64,000 nt of DNA from Sesamum alatum (GCA_034509735.1 JACGWO010000006.1:37193141-37257140), one strand, 5' to 3'. Numbered from the stretch's first letter, positions 33,012 to 44,716 are shown. Numbers and translations are program-made. The notes: a model not told the origin generated them from the letters alone.

Positions 33012-34425
33012 TTTGGTGAGAGAGTAAAACTTCGTGGTAGTTGAGGGTTTAGCGAAGTGGGTGGACTCCATTTCCATTCACTATCACCCGTGGATTACTT
33101 TTGACTTTCATTCCATTGGGGAAAATCAAGAAATGGAGTGGAAAGAAGAGCTCCTCTGCTGAATTGTTTCGTTAAATCGTTTGTTTCTCTGAATTTGTTT
33201 GTGGATAAAATGAGGGAATTGGCGTCTGGAGGAGATTGACCTGTCAATTTGGCCCCAATTTGATTTGAACCCTTTGGCCCCAAGATCAAATTTTTACCCA
33301 ATTGTGAATTTTGCCAAGAAAAAGAAAAATATCACTTTTACCCACAAAACGTTATTTTCGAGGGATGGGTAATATTTTTTTCCCAAAAAAAAAAACGTAA
33401 AAGAATGAAATTTATTTATATAACAGTGAAATAAAAAATATATTAAAAAATATCTCAAAATCATACGAAAAAAATATCAAAATCAACCATTCTAATAACC
33501 ATATCAAGTTATTATACAATTCCTACATATCCCGATAACAAATAATTAAAACATAACCAATTAAAATAACACAAACACTAAACAATGTCGTAAATCATAA
33601 CATAAAAATACATTAAAAAATATATATAAAGTTCATAAACAAATACATAAAAATCATGTCATTTCTCGAAAATATTCTAAGCATCGTTGAAATAAATAAT
33701 TGTTCCATCACAAAGAAAAATGTAATGCTTCTTGTCTTTTTTCTTCTTATTTTCACTTTCACTTGGCTCTTCATGTGCATGGTTCATGAAAGAATTTTGG
33801 CGCGCGTTCGATTATTATTGAAGAATAGATTGACTGATAAGATAGTTATTATTTTACTAGTGTCAACTATAATTTCGGATAAGTAAAAACTAAGAAATAT
33901 GTCAAATTTAGTGATAAGGTCACCATTTTTTCAACTAAAGTGCTCGGTTTCGAACTCCCCCAGCACTTAATGTTCTGTTTTTTTTGTGTTGCAAATCTTT
34001 AGTTTTAACGAATATTTAACGGCGAGGACCAAATTTGATGGGATCTTCAAACGTGAAGGACTAAATTTAATGAGAGAGAAACGTGAGGGACTAAATTTGC
34101 AGTTAATATTTCAAAGTGGAGAAAGAATCATGAGATTGTTTAGTAGTTGAGGATGTGATTTCTGTTTCCTTACAATGATAGTTTGGTTGGAAAGTGGCAA
34201 CTGAGATACATAGACCTCCAAAAATCAAGAAAACTCCTGGAGAAATGAACTGAAATCCTTCAATTGGATTCAAACATTGACAATATGAAATATTAATCAC
34301 AAAAGAAGACAACATTGTATACAAAAAAAATCATGAATATACAGAAATAATTGAAATTTCCCAGGAAAGTAACAAGAAGGAACTGGTAACTTCTTTTTTA
34401 GCTTCAACAACCTTAATAAGAGCAC
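33012..34425. other. IleRS promoter and TOC159 3' flank
   Basis: No gene is supported. AT-rich DNA at 33330-33660 is followed by about 250 bp at 33880-34130 with repeated GGGACTAAATTT and AAGGACTAAATTT phrases, typical of small transposon remnants. The part nearest 34425 is the probable TOC159 3' untranslated region. Confidence 0.55.
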
Positions 34426-37400
34426 CTATCCCGAGTAACCGTCCGTCGATTCTGGGAAAATTTTCTTGAATATGGTTCTGACAACTGGAAGGAGAGCTAG
34501 TGCAGCAATTTGAAGCTGGTCTGAACAGCTTGTCTTTATTGAAATCTGCCCACTTAGCTTGTTGTTCAGACCAGCCCTGATGTTCCATTTGGAATTTCTG
34601 CCGACAGAAAACTGCGATTGCAGGTTGCATCCACATATAAGATCACCTCTGTATCTCATAATAGACAGCCCCAGTAAGACTTGATCCTGATCAATAGGAT
34701 AATCCTTGTCCCTCCTGCACAATTCCAAGTTTGCACCATATGCTGTACCGTCTTGGGATCGAACAACTCCAGCATTCCCGGACAACATTAAACTTTTTCG
34801 AACTGCAATATGGTCCTCAACTTTGAGCCCAGACACCACATTTTCCTCGAGAAAGGTGATAGATACTCCAGCTGCAGTTGTGTTCTTTTTGGAGTTCCTG
34901 ACTTTAGTTTCGCCTTTGAGGAGGACGGCTTGTTTATTTCCAAAAGTTTGAATATCTAGCCCTGCCATGGTTGATCCCTTGTCCCCGTGCTTTGCTGAGA
35001 CTGACGATTGTAACTGGATATTGCATTCTTTTTTATCCTTGGTAAGCTGAACTGAAATTGCTGCTGGAAAATGACTCCCGATGTCAACTTTATCTTCGAT
35101 GATCACACCATCATAACCACAATCATGGTCCCATCCTTGGGAGTCAAAAACTGGCCTTGTAAGAAGCTGGGAAGAAGGTTCTAGAAAACGGTATCTGAAA
35201 GAAGGATCATCTCCATCAAAAGAAGGTGGAAGTGCCATGTCTGGTAAAGGAATTGCTATAGTTTCCGCGCTCCCTGTTTGTTGATCCATAACTGCATCCA
35301 GATAAGTCCCATTGGCTGCACCGTTTTTCTCTTTCCTCGAGTCCCTGAACCTTCTTATTTCTTCTCTAAGTTGTTTCTTCTGAAGTAGCCTCACACGATA
35401 ATCATACTCTTCAAAGTATGCTTTCCTTAGGACACTGCTCAGTTCAGCAATTTGTGATTTGTCTAGTGGCTTGAATGGAGGGAGATTATCGTACTCAAAG
35501 TCTTCTTCGTGGTCAGAATCAGATAGATAACCCAGCTCAACACCGGAGTCAACATTCACACCACTTTGATCATTAGATAGTTTTGGGTGAACATTGGATT
35601 GTAACAATGAGGACAAGAAGTAGAATGGGGATGGCGAACGAATCCGTAAACCAAATAGTTTCATGTGGTTAAAGGGATTAGGAATTGTGACCACAGAACT
35701 CAGTTCGGATAAAATCTTCACTGAGTAACATGAAAGCAGCAGCTGCCGCCTCCAGCTTTCTCCACTTTGCAGCAGTGTTTCACCATGTTCGTTTTTTTTA
35801 GCAAATGGATGGTTTTCAACTAGATTAACAGGTATCACTGAACCAGGATTCATCGCTGAATGGCTAATAAGCTGTTGAGCAACCTGTGATCTCTGAGCAA
35901 CAAATACCTCATAGCTCAAAGGATACCCATAGGGTCCATCTGGAGGTGTTGAAGTTGCATGGGTCAAAGCAACAATGGATTTTCGCCATATTGACGTGCC
36001 AAGGTGAGAGGTGACTGACTTCAGTAGAGGCAAATCATTAAGGTAACTGCATTCTGTGTCTAGGCGATCTATATATAGGATAACATCAGGTGGCGACCTG
36101 CGCATTACTTTCTTGATTGATGACAAAACTTTTCTGTTGATGGATTGGTCTTTCGTAGACGTCCTAAGACCTGGGGTGTCAAAGACCTTGATTTTGACTC
36201 CATCCATCATACCAGTAATTTCTTTGACACGAGTCGTGGCAGGCTCAAACGCATTAATTACGGTCTTCCTTTCCCCAAAAATGGAATTTATTGTTGCACT
36301 CTTACCAACGCCAGTTTTCCCAATAACCAGGATGCACAATGAAAATTCCAAGTCATCCTTGGTCTGTGCTTCAAGATCCATGACTACCTTTAAGGCCGAA
36401 TCAAGATGGAATGCTTGAGAAGAGGAGCTCGGCTCAGCAATTGCTAGCTGGTATAAAACCTTTGAAGCAGCAGAATCTCCAGGAGAACAGCCCAATCTGT
36501 GCAGAAAATGCAAATATTTTACTCGTATCTTCTGTATTTTCTCAAGCTGCTGCTTCTCTACTTCACTTAAAGCTCCATCAAATTCGTCATTAGTGAAGAG
36601 AGGCGTGAAAGAATCAGAGCTTCTTGCTCCAATAATAGGTCTTGCAGAGAGGAATATGGAGCCTAGATCAGCAGAATTGCCTTCTAGAGGAAGATTCTGT
36701 ATACCATCAACAGATGTAAGTTTAAAAGTGCTGTCATCTGACACAGCACCTTTGACCGCCTTCAAAAATCCAGCCAGTGTTATTCGTCTGTGATCACTTA
36801 CTCCACCATCAGCATCTGCCCCCTCCTCTGAGTCTGTGACATTCTGACCACCAATCCCTTGTGAATGATCTAGTAAAGCCTCTCCATCAGGGAGAGAAGC
36901 AGAATCTTGTTCCCTCTCCAGTTCAGTTGCCACTGCCTTAGTGTCAGGGTGAAAGGCTGAACCTTCTACCTCCCTGGGAAACTCTTCACTATTTTTGGCT
37001 TCTATCTCAGCTACATGATCCAATTTGGTACTTTGGAAGACAGATTGAGAGGCATCAACACCAATCAGGCTAGCATCTGTCAAAAGGCTATCAGTCAGAG
37101 ACTCAGGCAATTCCGAGAATTGGCAACACACTTCAGTAGGCAGTTCCGTGATGTCAACACAATGAGATACAGTTTTGTGGCCAGCAGTAGAGCTAAAGGA
37201 CTCAACTGTCTGACCAATCTCTTTCTCACTCTCAGTCTCCATATTCTGACTGTCAATATCCTGATTGAAGACAAGATTATCCTCAAAACTGGTATTACTG
37301 CTCTTCGGGTCCCCATCATCCATAAATGCTGCCCCGAAGTTGTTGCTGCTTCCCAATTCAGTATGTTCAGTTTCCATCAGGTTATCTGTTCCAAATACGC

Positions 37401-39654
37401 ATCGCTGTTCTGCAGCTAAAGCAACAGAACAAATATTTCCTGGAACCAGTGTGTCCTCAGCAAGGTAGGTGGGATCTCTAAGATCAACCAAGTCCCCAGA
37501 CTTCCTCCGATCATCAATCACATCAATTTCTTGAATCACCTCATCTAAATGCATGAGATCTTCATTCTGCTCGGATTCAAATATGGAGTTATACTCTTCA
37601 TCTGTGACCAAAGTATCAGCTCTAGCTTCTTTACTGGCATTGGGAGCTTCATATTGGATGGTGTCAGCTGATATGTCATAGTGAATACTGTCCTCCACAC
37701 CAGTATTCTCCATTTCATTTTTACAGTCCAAAACATCATTACTAATAACGAAGTCCTCAATAAACTCCTCATCTGTGACCAAAGAATCAACTCTAGCTTC
37801 TTTACTGGTAAGGGGAGCTTCATCTTGGATGGCGTCAGCTGATATGTCCCAGTGAATACTGTCCTCCACACCAGTATTCTCCTTTTCATCTTTATGGTCC
37901 AAAACATCATTACTAATTACCAAGTCCTCAATAAACTCCTCATCTGTGACCAAAGAAACAGCTCTAGCTTCTTTACTGGCATAGGGAGCTTCATCTTGGA
38001 TGGCGTCAGCTGATATGTCCCAGTGAATACTGTCCTCCACACCAGTATTCTCCTTTTCATCTTTATGGTCCAAAACATCATTACTAATTACCAAGTCCTC
38101 AATAAACTCATCATCTGTGACCAAAGAAACAGCTCTAGCTTCTGTATCGGCATCAGGAGCTTCATCTTGCATGGTGTCAGCTGATATGTCCCAGTGAATA
38201 ATGTCCACCACACCATTATTCTCCTTTTCATCTTTACGGTCCAAAACATCATTACTAACTACCACGTCCTCAATAAACTCCTCCTCTGTGACCAAAGAAA
38301 CAGCTCTAGCTTGTTTACTGGCATCGGGAGCTTCATCTTGGATGGCGTCTGCTGATATGTCCCAGTGAATAATGTCCTCCACACCAGTATTCTCCTTTTC
38401 ATCTTTACGATCCAAAACATCATTACTAATTACCAAGTCCTCAATAAACTCCCCATCTGTGACCAAAGAAACAGCTCTAGCTTCTTTACTGGCATCGGGA
38501 GCTTCATCTTGGATGGCGTCAGCTGATATGTCCCAGTCAATACTGTCCTCCACACCAGTATTCTCCATTTCATCTTTATGGTCCAAAACATCATTGCTAA
38601 TTACCAAGTCCTCAATAAACTCCTCATCTGTGACCAAAGAATCAGCTCTAGCTTCTTTATTGGCATCAGGAGTTTCATCTTGGATGGTATCAGTTGATAT
38701 GTCACGGTGAATAGCATCGTCCATACCACTATGCTCCATTTCATCTTTAGTGTCCAAAACATCATTATTAATTGCCAAGTCCTCAACAAACTCCATCTCC
38801 ACCATATTCTCAGCTTGTGACTCGTTGTCATCCCCTTCATCAACCTCCAAGATTCTAACTTTCGGGGCACTATTAACTCTCTGGAGAACTTCAATGCTTG
38901 GGACCCCAACAACTCCTGAGGAACTATTGTCTTCCAAAACCACACTGGTTTCGGAGTCGTCATCACTGTCCCCAGATATCTGCGCAATTGGAATTTGTAC
39001 CTTCCGCACCCGTGGAATTTTAGGATCCACAACTGGCATCGGCTCAATATCTGAAACATCCTCGTCCATTAGAGCCACAAACGGCCTAGTCTTGCCAGTA
39101 TTCCGACCATAATCCTCATCTTCCACAAGTTCATCACCTGACTCACCCAAGAATGGTCTTGCATCATCAGAGTCATCAACAATACTATTAACTCTTTCAT
39201 CTGGGTTTCGGACAAAAGGCCTGAAAAGGGTCTCCCTACTAACATTACCACTTACACGAGGAAATGCTTCATCTGGGTTCTCCATAGAAGGCCTAGAGAC
39301 GCCATGTTCATTGCTATTAGTACGTTCTTGAACTATTTCAACATTTGGCTTAGAGAATGCTTGTTCCTGAAGAATTTCTTCAAGAATTTCCTCATCTTGG
39401 TCAGTCATACGAGGTCTCTCAGAGGCAGTTTCAGTCTCATCTTCACCACTCACAGAACCCTCAGACTCAAGCTCACTACCACTGTAGTAGCTACCAGCAG
39501 TACTATTGCTATGACTTCTCGGTGAAAGAGAATATTCAGAGTCAGAATCATCAACAGTAAGAGGAGCTCTAATACCTGATATTGTGTTAGAAGAAGCCGC
39601 CTTTGGGGCCATCTGTGTGGCTGAAAGGGGGACACCATTGAGTCTTGAATCCAT
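34426..39654 (-). CDS. TOC159: Translocase of chloroplast TOC159 (preprotein receptor GTPase)
   Basis: This outer-envelope receptor GTPase recognises transit peptides of photosynthetic preproteins and works with TOC33/34 and TOC75. It is a single exon of 1742 residues on the minus strand. The order is a long, highly acidic N-terminal A domain (about 1-1080), a GTPase G domain (about 1095-1370) and a C-terminal membrane-anchoring M domain without a classic transmembrane helix. The G domain shows the P-loop GKTGVGKSATINSIFGE near 1111 and DTPGL near 1158. The M-domain blocks GYDGVIIED and VGRNSKWNIRAGLN are visible. Arabidopsis TOC159 has about 1503 residues. The extra length here comes largely from seven 57-residue tandem repeats in the A domain (residues 287-685). 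Start: the first ATG in the long frame. Confidence 0.97.
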   Translation of the reverse strand: MDSRLNGVPLSATQMAPKAASSNTISGIRAPLTVDDSDSEYSLSPRSHSNSTAGSYYSGSELESEGSVSGEDETETASERPRMTDQDEEILEEILQEQAFSKPNVEIVQERTNSNEHGVSRPSMENPDEAFPRVSGNVSRETLFRPFVRNPDERVNSIVDDSDDARPFLGESGDELVEDEDYGRNTGKTRPFVALMDEDVSDIEPMPVVDPKIPRVRKVQIPIAQISGDSDDDSETSVVLEDNSSSGVVGVPSIEVLQRVNSAPKVRILEVDEGDDNESQAENMVEMEFVEDLAINNDVLDTKDEMEHSGMDDAIHRDISTDTIQDETPDANKEARADSLVTDEEFIEDLVISNDVLDHKDEMENTGVEDSIDWDISADAIQDEAPDASKEARAVSLVTDGEFIEDLVISNDVLDRKDEKENTGVEDIIHWDISADAIQDEAPDASKQARAVSLVTEEEFIEDVVVSNDVLDRKDEKENNGVVDIIHWDISADTMQDEAPDADTEARAVSLVTDDEFIEDLVISNDVLDHKDEKENTGVEDSIHWDISADAIQDEAPYASKEARAVSLVTDEEFIEDLVISNDVLDHKDEKENTGVEDSIHWDISADAIQDEAPLTSKEARVDSLVTDEEFIEDFVISNDVLDCKNEMENTGVEDSIHYDISADTIQYEAPNASKEARADTLVTDEEYNSIFESEQNEDLMHLDEVIQEIDVIDDRRKSGDLVDLRDPTYLAEDTLVPGNICSVALAAEQRCVFGTDNLMETEHTELGSSNNFGAAFMDDGDPKSSNTSFEDNLVFNQDIDSQNMETESEKEIGQTVESFSSTAGHKTVSHCVDITELPTEVCCQFSELPESLTDSLLTDASLIGVDASQSVFQSTKLDHVAEIEAKNSEEFPREVEGSAFHPDTKAVATELEREQDSASLPDGEALLDHSQGIGGQNVTDSEEGADADGGVSDHRRITLAGFLKAVKGAVSDDSTFKLTSVDGIQNLPLEGNSADLGSIFLSARPIIGARSSDSFTPLFTNDEFDGALSEVEKQQLEKIQKIRVKYLHFLHRLGCSPGDSAASKVLYQLAIAEPSSSSQAFHLDSALKVVMDLEAQTKDDLEFSLCILVIGKTGVGKSATINSIFGERKTVINAFEPATTRVKEITGMMDGVKIKVFDTPGLRTSTKDQSINRKVLSSIKKVMRRSPPDVILYIDRLDTECSYLNDLPLLKSVTSHLGTSIWRKSIVALTHATSTPPDGPYGYPLSYEVFVAQRSQVAQQLISHSAMNPGSVIPVNLVENHPFAKKNEHGETLLQSGESWRRQLLLSCYSVKILSELSSVVTIPNPFNHMKLFGLRIRSPSPFYFLSSLLQSNVHPKLSNDQSGVNVDSGVELGYLSDSDHEEDFEYDNLPPFKPLDKSQIAELSSVLRKAYFEEYDYRVRLLQKKQLREEIRRFRDSRKEKNGAANGTYLDAVMDQQTGSAETIAIPLPDMALPPSFDGDDPSFRYRFLEPSSQLLTRPVFDSQGWDHDCGYDGVIIEDKVDIGSHFPAAISVQLTKDKKECNIQLQSSVSAKHGDKGSTMAGLDIQTFGNKQAVLLKGETKVRNSKKNTTAAGVSITFLEENVVSGLKVEDHIAVRKSLMLSGNAGVVRSQDGTAYGANLELCRRDKDYPIDQDQVLLGLSIMRYRGDLICGCNLQSQFSVGRNSKWNIRAGLNNKLSGQISIKTSCSDQLQIAALALLPVVRTIFKKIFPESTDGYSG
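37600..38796 (-). repeat. Seven in-frame 171-bp tandem repeats in the TOC159 acidic domain
   Basis: The stretch codes for residues 287-685, exactly 7 x 57 residues (1197 bp). Each unit carries the pattern EFIEDLVISNDVLD-KDE-EN-GVED, then DISADAIQDEAP, then EAR..SLVTD. Central units are nearly identical at DNA level, while the first and last are more diverged. An eighth partial start (EEY) follows at 37599. Unit length is a multiple of three and no unit has a stop, so copy number can change without a frameshift. Confidence 0.96.
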
Positions 39655-40439
39655 GAAAGCTTCAAACTTCAGGCTTTTGCTCTTTTTGTTTGCATGTTAT
39701 TGTTTTCTTTTTTTATGGGTCTGCTTCAAAAAGGTGAGAAAACCATAGGTTAATGTGGTGTAGCGTGTCTGCTGGATTTGGTGGAAGATTGAATTTTTTT
39801 GGTGTTTAGGGCTTTGGTTTTTTTTGGGCTTTTGTGGAATTTGTTTTGTATGTTTTTGTTTTGTTTCAGGGTGTGGTTGTCTTCTGTTTGGACAATGTTG
39901 TGGCGACAGGGAAGTACAGATGGCATAAAAGTTCTTGCACTTCGTACACATAAATTTGGGCATTGGTGGTGCGATAAGGTTGTTTCTGGGAGATGATTTC
40001 TTGGAGCCTGGAGATGTCTTTTCGGCTGGTTTTGGTCACCCCGTGTGTTTCTTCTACTCATTATTAAATGTTCTTTCTCAATTCAATAGCTTTAAATTCA
40101 TACATTGTATTTGTTTTGTTTTTCATTTCTGTCGACATCAATGCATCTTCCTTCTTGGAAAACCTCTTCACCATTGCAGTAAAATTCAAATTTTTTTTCC
40201 ATTGATCTGCGAAATTACTTCATCTTTTTCACGTAGTAATTATTTATATACAGTGAGAGGGAAAAAAACATCAACCTTTTCTATATCGAGAAAACAAATA
40301 TTCATCTTACTTTCTTGATATCATTTCTTGTCTTGTCTGCTCTTTTTGTTCCTTTCCCTTTGCAGAATACCCGTCTAAAGTAGTAGTAATTGCCACTTTA
40401 TTTTGAATGAAGGTTGTCTTTTAGCCTTTTCATGGCAAA
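39655..40439. promoter_or_regulatory. Divergent promoter interval of TOC159 and the DUF3110 gene
   Basis: 785 bp separate the start codon of TOC159 (minus) from that of the DUF3110 gene (plus). Both leaders and promoters must lie in or start within this interval. It is T-rich on the plus strand. I see no clear TATA or site II element that assigns direction. Both products look plastid-related, so shared control is possible but not shown. Confidence 0.55.
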
Positions 40440-43309
40440 ATGGCGGCTTCGCACTTCGCCACCAGCAGAACCACCTCTCTCCACCACCGCCACCGCCGGT
40501 TGACCTCCGAAGCACCCAATCCCAGAAAACCCATTTTATTAATTTCCTGCTTTTCCACTTCGTTCCGGGATAAACCCACCAGAAGAAAAAATCACCTCCG
40601 TCAAAAAATCCTCGAAACCCTTAGAAAACCGATTGTCCCCGAGCTACCTCCTGCAAACCCTGATGTCACCGTTGACTCCCCACCCATCCAAGAGTCTGGT
40701 AATATTCAGGAAGTGCCAGAATCTGATAAATCCAGGAATGCAGAAGCTGGAAATGAAGAAGCTCAAGAATTCGAAGAGGTGAGGGAGGTTGAGGTTTCAA
40801 TGCCTGCTGGAGGTAGTTTTGATAGAAGTTTTGGAGTATTAGCTAAAAATTCAATCTTGAAATATGGGTTGTGGTTGGTTGGGGCTTTTGTCTTCCAGAC
40901 CATTTGTGCTATTTGGGTTTTTGGTCCTGCTGGTATTGACAATAAGAACGAATTATTCGATGGGAATGAGAAAAAATCAGTTCTTGAAGTGGGAGGAAAC
41001 GGAGGTAAATCAACGGTGAGAGTTGTTTTGAACGGAAATGGGAATGGGAAAATGGGGGTGGAGAATAGTGCTCTTAACTCAATTGTTTATGTGGATGAGT
41101 TGGAAATGGAGAGGAAAATTGAGGAAATTCGGGCAATGGCGAGAGAGGCGAGGGAAAAGGAAAGACTAGAGTCCAAGACGAATGACTTTGAAAGTGAGGA
41201 CAATGAGGATACTAATGGGGGAAGATCTCTTAAGAGTGGGATTGAAGAGGAGGTTGACAATCGATTGGATAAGCTGAGAAAAAAGTTAGAAAATGCTCGT
41301 AACAAAAAGCCTGTGGCTTCAGTTGGGTATTCAAGGATGGAAAAAGATGAGGTTGAGAAGGGTGAATTGATTGAGAGAGGGGGTAATGGGGCTTTGTTAT
41401 TTAAGAAGAAGTATAAATTCAAAGGTTCGCCTGGTGATCCAACAGAGAAACCAAAGGGTTTTATAGGTTCAGATGATTACAGGGTTAATAAGTCTAAGGA
41501 AAGTGGAAATGGGGAGAAATGGCATGAGTTGTTTCAAAGTGGGAATTATGATAAGGATGCAGTTAGTTTAGGTGATGGGGAAAGTCAGCCACATCTCTCT
41601 GATGTTGATCCAAAGGGCAGTGATGCAGTTAACGTGGTGGAAGAGGATAGAAAGAAAGGCCTGTCGGCGATGCCTGAATCCAGTAAGACTACAAGGAAGA
41701 AGGTGGGAAAAGAAAGAGGTACAAGCAAGCGAGGAAAGGGAAAGGGTGTAGCAAAACCAAAGGTGATAGATGGTAGTGCCCTTGGAACTCTTATACCGTC
41801 TTCTTTAAAGTTCAGAATTTTTATATCAATGCTGTTGTGGCCATCAGATACATCGAATTCTCTTAACAGATTATGAGTTACAATCTTTATTCTGATTGGG
41901 TGCAATGCTTTAGGGGCTTTCATGAAACCCAAAAGCTGTATTCAATTCTGTCTCCTTTGAACACTTATCTGTTGAATCCATGCTAAGTATGCGCTAATAG
42001 GAACGAAAGATGCATATTTATTATATCAACTGCAGTTCTCATTGAGGCATCAAATGCACAGGCATTGTTAATTCCAGGTCTGCCCTTGAAGCAGTAGAAG
42101 CTGGGAAATCAAATGCTGAGGCTGTTAGGTCAAGAAAATCTAGTGAGCAGGACGTCGCCGTGGTATTCGAGAAACTGTCGATAGCAAATGATAGTTTAAA
42201 AGGCAAAGGATTTGGAGTTGCTAAATCAGCAGTGAAGGGCAATAGTGAGCCTGATTTTTGGTGGTCGAAACTTCCTTATGTTCTGGTATGTTACTGCAAC
42301 CAGTAAATTTTCTGTCTTATGTTTCTTGTCTTGCTTTCTTTTCATTGCCAAACCTTTTTGCATTCAGTTTCTTGATATGATCCTCTTCCATGATAAGTGG
42401 ATGATTCTCTGAGTTGAAAACGATTATAGCACTGGGCTCTCAGCTGATTCTTGCGCATCAGAAGAGTAGATCACACCTGAATGGAAAAACGCAAGAATAG
42501 TATAATAGCTCTTGACATAGTGCCACATTTCTTTTAATGAACTTCTATGCTCTTTATAATGACTGAAATTTGAACTTGCTAAGTTAATTGCGTTGATCTT
42601 TACCCGCAATTTATCATAAATCACCAACTCTTTTATCGGTCTTGAAATATTAGGGACACGCCTGTTGAGATATGTTAATGTCTCATGATTCCCTTCCTCC
42701 ATTAGCAGTCATAGTTGCAAATTAATTATGTGGACAACAGTAGTTTTTAAGAAAGAAATCAAATCAGCTTATGTTACTGTCCCATTTCAGGCTATTCTTA
42801 TGCAAAGAGGCCATGATGGTGAGGTTGGTGAAGGACTTTATACATTGAGAAACATTTCTAGTGCAGAGGATCGAATATCTCATGTGGTTGCTTTTGAGGA
42901 CCGTGCTGATGCCAACAATTTCTGTTATCTCCTGCAATCCTTCTTTGAAGGCCTGGAAGACTTCAAAGCTGATGTTGTTCCGTTAACAACGAAGGTAAGT
43001 TGACCAGAGCTGCGATTTATTTCTCCCCTCAGATTAAACATGCCGCGTTTTTCTTTTATATTCTTCCCTTCCTCCTTTTCCCCTGTTTTGCTGTTTCTGG
43101 GAGAAGGTTTTTGCTGATATCTCTTTTTTCGTTTGCTTAAACCTTCCGAAGCAAATTCATGATATTGAAATAAAGCCCACTTTCAGGAACTAAATGAAGC
43201 AGTTAAATCAAATACCATGAGGGTGATTGTTGTCAAGAAAGGGCAACTTAAGCTGTATGCAGGACAACCACTAGCCGATGCTGAGACAGCATTACGTGCT
43301 ATGATTTAG
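40440..43309 (+). CDS. DUF3110-domain protein, predicted plastid-targeted
   Basis: The function is unknown to me. The proposed exons are 40440-41772, 42062-42285, 42791-42994 and 43187-43309 (TAG), about 627 residues. The first intron is the least certain: exon 1 could end elsewhere between about 41685 and 41800, and its acceptor is at 42061 or 42075-42079. The N terminus is Ser/Arg/His-rich like a transit peptide. A hydrophobic helix (about residues 137-160, GLWLVGAFVFQTICAIWVFG) is followed by a charged, Lys/Glu-rich middle region. The C-terminal part, starting AILMQRGHDGEVGEGLYTL and including VAFEDRADANNFCYLLQSFF, has the look of DUF3110. An in-frame TAG arises at the edge of a 61-bp insertion that cuts off a still readable downstream tail. 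The gene converges on the ARM-repeat gene. Confidence 0.75.
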
Positions 43310-43368
43310 CAAGGCCATATGTTAGGGCCGGGCGTAATAGGGCCGGGCCACGCCGGGCCATATGATTT
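43308..43368. other. 61-bp GC-rich insertion that truncates the DUF3110 gene
   Basis: The 7-mer ATGATTT occurs at 43301-43307 and again at 43362-43368, 61 bp apart. Between them lies unusually GC-rich DNA with repeated GGGCCGGGC and CCATATG motifs. The insertion brings in a TAG directly after ...Ala-Met-Ile. Omitting 61 bp would make the codons after it continue in frame. The duplicated 7-mer suggests a templated repair event or a small insertion with target duplication. Confidence 0.75.
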
Positions 43369-43538
43369 CCCAGTCTGAAGCAAACCCTGAGAAGGAATGG
43401 CAGCAGCTGCTGGCCGACAAGTATGAAATAGTACTGAACGAGTACGGGTGGTGGCTTCAGTTCTTGGCTCCTATTGTCAGGCAGGCAAATGCCTCCATTT
43501 TTGTAACATTAGATAAGACAGTCATTTTCATTCAGTAG
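43368..43538 (+). pseudogene. Orphaned C-terminal tail of the DUF3110 gene
   Basis: This open stretch of 56 codons plus TAG follows the insertion. Its sequence has protein character: it begins SQSEANPEKEWQQLL and includes EIVLNEYGWWLQFLAPIV. It is in frame with exon 4 once the 61-bp insertion is ignored. No splice signals could bypass the upstream TAG. It is now probably 3' untranslated sequence. Homologues were not searched, so its former coding status is inferred. Confidence 0.65.
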
Positions 43539-43854
43539 ATGTTTCAAATTGAAATTTACCCAGATTGTCTGTGTGAAAAGAGGAAACTATTACCACCGTG
43601 ACACTGTCTCATATTGAAAATTATCCCTCTGATGAGCTATGGGAGATTATAATTTTGCTGTGCTAACTCAGGATTTCGGATTATTGCAAGTCCCATATCA
43701 GTAAATGAAAACAAATAATGGCATTATGATAGACATTTTCCTAACATAGAATCATGTAAACATGATTTTTACATGAAGGAATTAAATCTCATCACATCAC
43801 AACTGAAGCTAAAAAGATACTTCAATCTAATTTCCTTAGACTACTACTACTCAA

Positions 43855-44657
43855 TTAAGAAGAAACAAGTTTAACCATAGCTTGTGCATGAATGGCTGGC
43901 AGATTAGACTGGCAAAAGCTTTGCCAGACCTCCTGCTTCTCTTCTTCATTTTCTGTAATTGCTCTGAACACTGAAATTGCAATACCTCTTGCTGCCTCTC
44001 TTGCCTCGGGAAGCTTGTCGTTTAACAAATTTGACGCGATTTTGATCAGTGCAACCAAGCCAAATTCTTCCATACTTTCCAGATCCTGAGAAGCATTTTC
44101 ATACATGTGAGCTATAAATGTTTACAAAGTACTGATGTTAGTTGATGAAATGTGAAGTTATGTCCTCAATTACCATTCTGGAAACACAGTTAGAGATATA
44201 AATTGCAGCTTTTGCTCTGACTCTGAGGTTTGTGTGCCCGACATACGAACCAAGCTTGTGGAGCAACGGAAGAGGGGCCGTGGCCTCCACCATTGCCAAC
44301 AACGCCCTGTCTGCTTCTTCACATACAAATTTCTTATCTTGGGAAGCTTTCAGTAATAGCTGCAGCAACTGCAAAAACACAAGAAAATAAGAGAAACAGA
44401 ACTCTTACCACTGAGAATGTGGGAAAGTTGGGAGTTAATCTTTTACCAATTGGTTGAAAGTGTCGGAAGTGGAGTCGAGTAAATTTTCACCAAAGGCCTT
44501 GAAAATGTCAGCAGCAGCCATGATAGAGGTCTTGCACAGTGCACTTCTTGGATTCTTGATTGCCTTCACCATCACTGAAACCACTTTGTCCCTACACTCA
44601 CCATACATACCTCCACAAATGAATCTTGAAGCCAACACAAATTAACTCTATAGATAG

Positions 44658-44716
<59 letters not shown>

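Noticed and set aside
37015..38710. Plus-strand open frames of 112-134 codons opposite TOC159
   Set aside because: They arise from the repeated acidic-domain DNA read backwards and are low-complexity. The minus strand has the real protein.
43321..43361. GC-rich segment considered as an organelle DNA insertion
   Set aside because: It is too short and too internally repetitive to assign to plastid or mitochondrial DNA. A repair-filler origin is simpler.
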